A stretch of 64,000 bases of DNA from Phenylobacterium sp. Root700 (lineage in GTDB: Bacteria > Pseudomonadota > Alphaproteobacteria > Caulobacterales > Caulobacteraceae): NCBI RefSeq assembly GCF_001429025.1, contig NZ_LMHT01000030.1:16984-80983 (forward strand), written 5' to 3'. This document shows, one piece after another, positions 62,101-64,000 of this stretch. A program made the translations under genes and the position numbers. How positions within the stretch are numbered: position 1 is the first letter of the stretch; the number at the start of each line of letters is the position of its first letter. The notes under the pieces are model-generated. The model saw nothing but the letters and a program-made list of their open reading frames with translations, made no database searches and had not been told where the DNA came from.

Positions 62101-63995
62101 GCGGCCTCCACAAGTTCGGCCGTGAGTTTGCTGAAGCTCAGGTCGTAGGTCTTCGGGTTCCGGCGCGCGCGCGCCAGCTTCAGGATTTCGCCGCTCTCGA
62201 ACCAGGCCTGCAACTGGTGCTCGTCGGGCAGGACGACGCCATGTTCATCGTCGGCCGCGAACACCGCGACATTGCCGCTGTCGGGACCGGTCACCACCGC
62301 CGCCCCGGCCGAGGCCGCCTCATAGGCCACGAACGAGAAGGTCTCCAGGCACAACGACCAGACCATGGCCGCGTCGATGGAAAGCTCCTCCATCGCCTCA
62401 CGCATGGCGAAGGGCCGCTCGGCGGTGACGGTCACGGCGTGGTGCTGGGCCAGCGATCCGGCCACCGGCGTGCTGGCCAGATGGATGAAGGCGTAGCGTG
62501 GATCGTGGGCGAACCGGGCCGCCAGGTCGCGGAAGATCGGCCAGCCCTTGTGGACCGACGGCGTGCCGGGGAAGGCAAAGCGGAACGGGGCGTCCGGCGC
62601 GGCCTGCGGCCTGGCCCGAACGGCCGGAACAAGCCCGGCGTGCGGCAACACCACCTGCGCCTGAGCGTCCAGCGAGCCGCCGGCGCGCCAGGCCCCCAGG
62701 GCCACAGCCGACGGCGCGGCCAGCGTCAGCTCCAGGCGGTCGAACAGCAGTTGGTGCTCGCGCACCTGGGCCTGGCGCCAGTCGCCATAGACGCAGATCG
62801 AGCAGGCCGGGCTGCCGGCCGGCGGCGCGCCGCAGTTCTCGACGTCGTTGCGGAGCAGGTGGATGCCGGCGCAGAGGCTGCCCATGTCGTGCAGCCAGAA
62901 GAAGCCGGCGTTCATGCCGGCGGCGCGGACGATGTCGATCACGTCGCGGCTGGAATGGCCGAGCATGTTGTGGATCGCAAAGCTGCGCGGGGCCTCACGC
63001 GACAGTTCGAACGCCTTCAGCGCCTCGACGATGGCGGCGGGGGTGAAGACCCCGACGCTTTCGCCGTTCCACAGCACGCCCATCGGCGTCTGCGTCGGGC
63101 CGCTGCGCACGGTCGGCCAGCCGTTGGCCGGGTGGACATGCAAGTGATTGCGTCCCAGCACGGCGAACTCGGCCGCCTCGCGCTGCACGCAGAGCTGCGA
63201 GCCGCCGACCGAGCGGCTGTAGTCGTCCTGGCTGAAGGTCACGTGCAGACCGCGCGGACGCGCCTGGGCCATCGCCGCGATCAGCCGGTCGGCGGCCAGC
63301 GCCTCGACCGGCCGGGCCCAGGCGGTGGAGTCGGCCAGGCGGGCCTCGAACGGTTTCAGGGTCGCCAGCACATCGTGCCGGAAGCCGAGCCTGGCCTTGG
63401 CCTGGCGACCTTCGCCGCGACCGGTTTGCACATAGTGCAGGAACGGATGGACGCCGCTGGCCGCCACGTCCGGGTTCAGCTCCAGATAATCGGCGACCGA
63501 GAAGTCGTTGCTGGGATCGCGGCCTTCACGCCAGCCGTGGCTGAGGAAGTGCTCCAGCGGATCGGCGCCGGAGGCGGCGACGTCGTGGTTCATGGCGAGA
63601 TAGAATTTCGGATCGAAGGCTTCCGCCGCCTCCAGGCGATCCTTGTGGCTGATCACCCCAGCCTCGATGGCGCGGCGCTCAGTGTCGGTCATCGCGTGGT
63701 AGGCCGCGGCGTGGATGGAGGCGAGGATCTCGCGGCCCTCGCGGGCGCCCGTCGTCAGGTAGTGAACGAGCGGATTGACCTCGGCGGCGGCGACATCGGG
63801 GTTCAGCGCCAGATAGTCGCAGGTCGAGAACCAGGGCGCCGGATCGCGGCCTTCGCGCCAGCCCGTCTCGGCGTAATGCAGGACAGGATCGATGTCGGCC
63901 AGGCCGAGGCCCGGATTGGTTCGCCTGTAGAAATCGGCGTCGACCGCGAGGGCCAGCACGTAATTCAGGCGATCTGGTGAGGCCACGGCGGCCAT
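62097..63995 (-). CDS. Glycosyltransferase (GT4-like) with N-terminal repeats; may begin outside the window
   Basis: A protein of at least 632 residues. Residues 1-205 hold four copies of the ~37-residue repeat (DFYRRTNPGL..., FYLAMNHDVAASGADPLEHF is a clear one), interrupted by a 40-residue helical insert. The rest is a GT-B glycosyltransferase: FSQDDYSRSVGGSQLCVQ gives the glycine loop of the N-terminal Rossmann half, and FPGTPSVHKGWPIF and SLCLETFSFVAYEAASAGAAVV give the donor-binding half with Glu in ETFSF. An ATG lies five bases from the window edge, but the frame stays open, so the true start could be further upstream. Confidence 0.85.
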   Translation of the reverse strand: MAAVASPDRLNYVLALAVDADFYRRTNPGLGLADIDPVLHYAETGWREGRDPAPWFSTCDYLALNPDVAAAEVNPLVHYLTTGAREGREILASIHAAAYHAMTDTERRAIEAGVISHKDRLEAAEAFDPKFYLAMNHDVAASGADPLEHFLSHGWREGRDPSNDFSVADYLELNPDVAASGVHPFLHYVQTGRGEGRQAKARLGFRHDVLATLKPFEARLADSTAWARPVEALAADRLIAAMAQARPRGLHVTFSQDDYSRSVGGSQLCVQREAAEFAVLGRNHLHVHPANGWPTVRSGPTQTPMGVLWNGESVGVFTPAAIVEALKAFELSREAPRSFAIHNMLGHSSRDVIDIVRAAGMNAGFFWLHDMGSLCAGIHLLRNDVENCGAPPAGSPACSICVYGDWRQAQVREHQLLFDRLELTLAAPSAVALGAWRAGGSLDAQAQVVLPHAGLVPAVRARPQAAPDAPFRFAFPGTPSVHKGWPIFRDLAARFAHDPRYAFIHLASTPVAGSLAQHHAVTVTAERPFAMREAMEELSIDAAMVWSLCLETFSFVAYEAASAGAAVVTGPDSGNVAVFAADDEHGVVLPDEHQLQAWFESGEILKLARARRNPKTYDLSFSKLTAELVEAA

Positions 63996-64000
63996 GTTGC

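Noticed and set aside
60049..62148. 699-codon plus-strand frame opposite the repeat protein and GT8-like gene
   Set aside because: It spans two clear genes and their gap, which a real gene would not do; composition is that of a shadow.
62217..63980. 587-codon plus-strand frame opposite the GT4-like gene
   Set aside because: Antisense shadow without domain or ribosome-binding site.

Overview
The window is GC-rich, gene-dense DNA with short ATGA- and TGATG-type overlaps and many non-ATG starts. It looks like a chromosomal segment of an alphaproteobacterium of the Caulobacteraceae (Caulobacter/Phenylobacterium-like). Supporting signs are two large TonB-dependent receptors, a pstCAB-phoU-phoB cluster with phoR in the neighbourhood, an HWE/HisKA_2-type kinase, a PEPxxWA-CTERM protein, and an RTX protein with type I secretion genes next to surface-polysaccharide genes. 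No transposase, integrase, CRISPR array or rRNA is seen. There is one tRNA (Gly, CCC).

Layout. 0.1-2.3 kb: an FMN-binding split-barrel protein, a Crp/Fnr regulator and a sensorless histidine kinase. 2.5-13.6 kb: a ten-gene cobalamin uptake and salvage operon on the minus strand (btuB, cobD, cobO, btuF, btuC, btuD, cbiB, cobQ, cobT, cobS) behind one cobalamin riboswitch, with cobU divergent. 13.7-17.0 kb: an unknown secreted protein, an AraC regulator and ilvE, which probably starts at ATT. 17.4-24.3 kb: a small acyl-carrier cluster (ACP, methyltransferase, FkbH-like HAD-IIIC protein, TPR/SGNH protein) facing a hydrolase and a MaoC-SDR fusion. 24.5-26.3 kb: tRNA-Gly, a PEP-CTERM protein and a PhnZ-like HD protein. 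26.5-31.5 kb: phoB, phoU, pstB, pstA, pstC. 31.7-38.4 kb: TetR regulator, sulfatase, TonB receptor and two L,D-transpeptidases. 38.4-42.7 kb: phoR, a phosphate-selective-type porin and a sulfate-binding protein. 42.8-45.5 kb: a SemiSWEET protein and a GT41 O-GlcNAc-transferase-like protein. 45.5-51.2 kb: a seven-gene CDP-sugar operon. 51.4-53.2 kb: a sulfotransferase and an M23 lipoprotein. 53.6-58.9 kb: RTX protein, HlyD-type adaptor and ABC exporter. 59.1-64 kb: a DUF6270-like protein and three glycan-related proteins, two of them sharing a ~37-residue repeat.

How the parts may work together. The B12 operon covers outer-membrane uptake, periplasmic and inner-membrane transport, corrinoid adenosylation and lower-loop assembly, with no corrin-ring synthesis gene in the window. 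The Pho genes, porin, sulfate-binding protein and sulfatase/TonB pair give the middle of the window a phosphate and sulfate acquisition theme. The right third is a cell-surface region: a CDP-linked branched 6-deoxysugar, a GT41 enzyme, a sulfotransferase, repeat-bearing glycosyltransferases and an RTX protein with its own exporter.

The least explained parts are the FkbH/ACP/methyltransferase/SGNH cluster with its opposing MaoC-SDR fusion, which lacks a ketosynthase or NRPS module, and the 37-residue repeat found both as a stand-alone protein and on a glycosyltransferase. Start positions below are chosen from ribosome-binding sites and family ends, so several differ from the longest possible reading frame.
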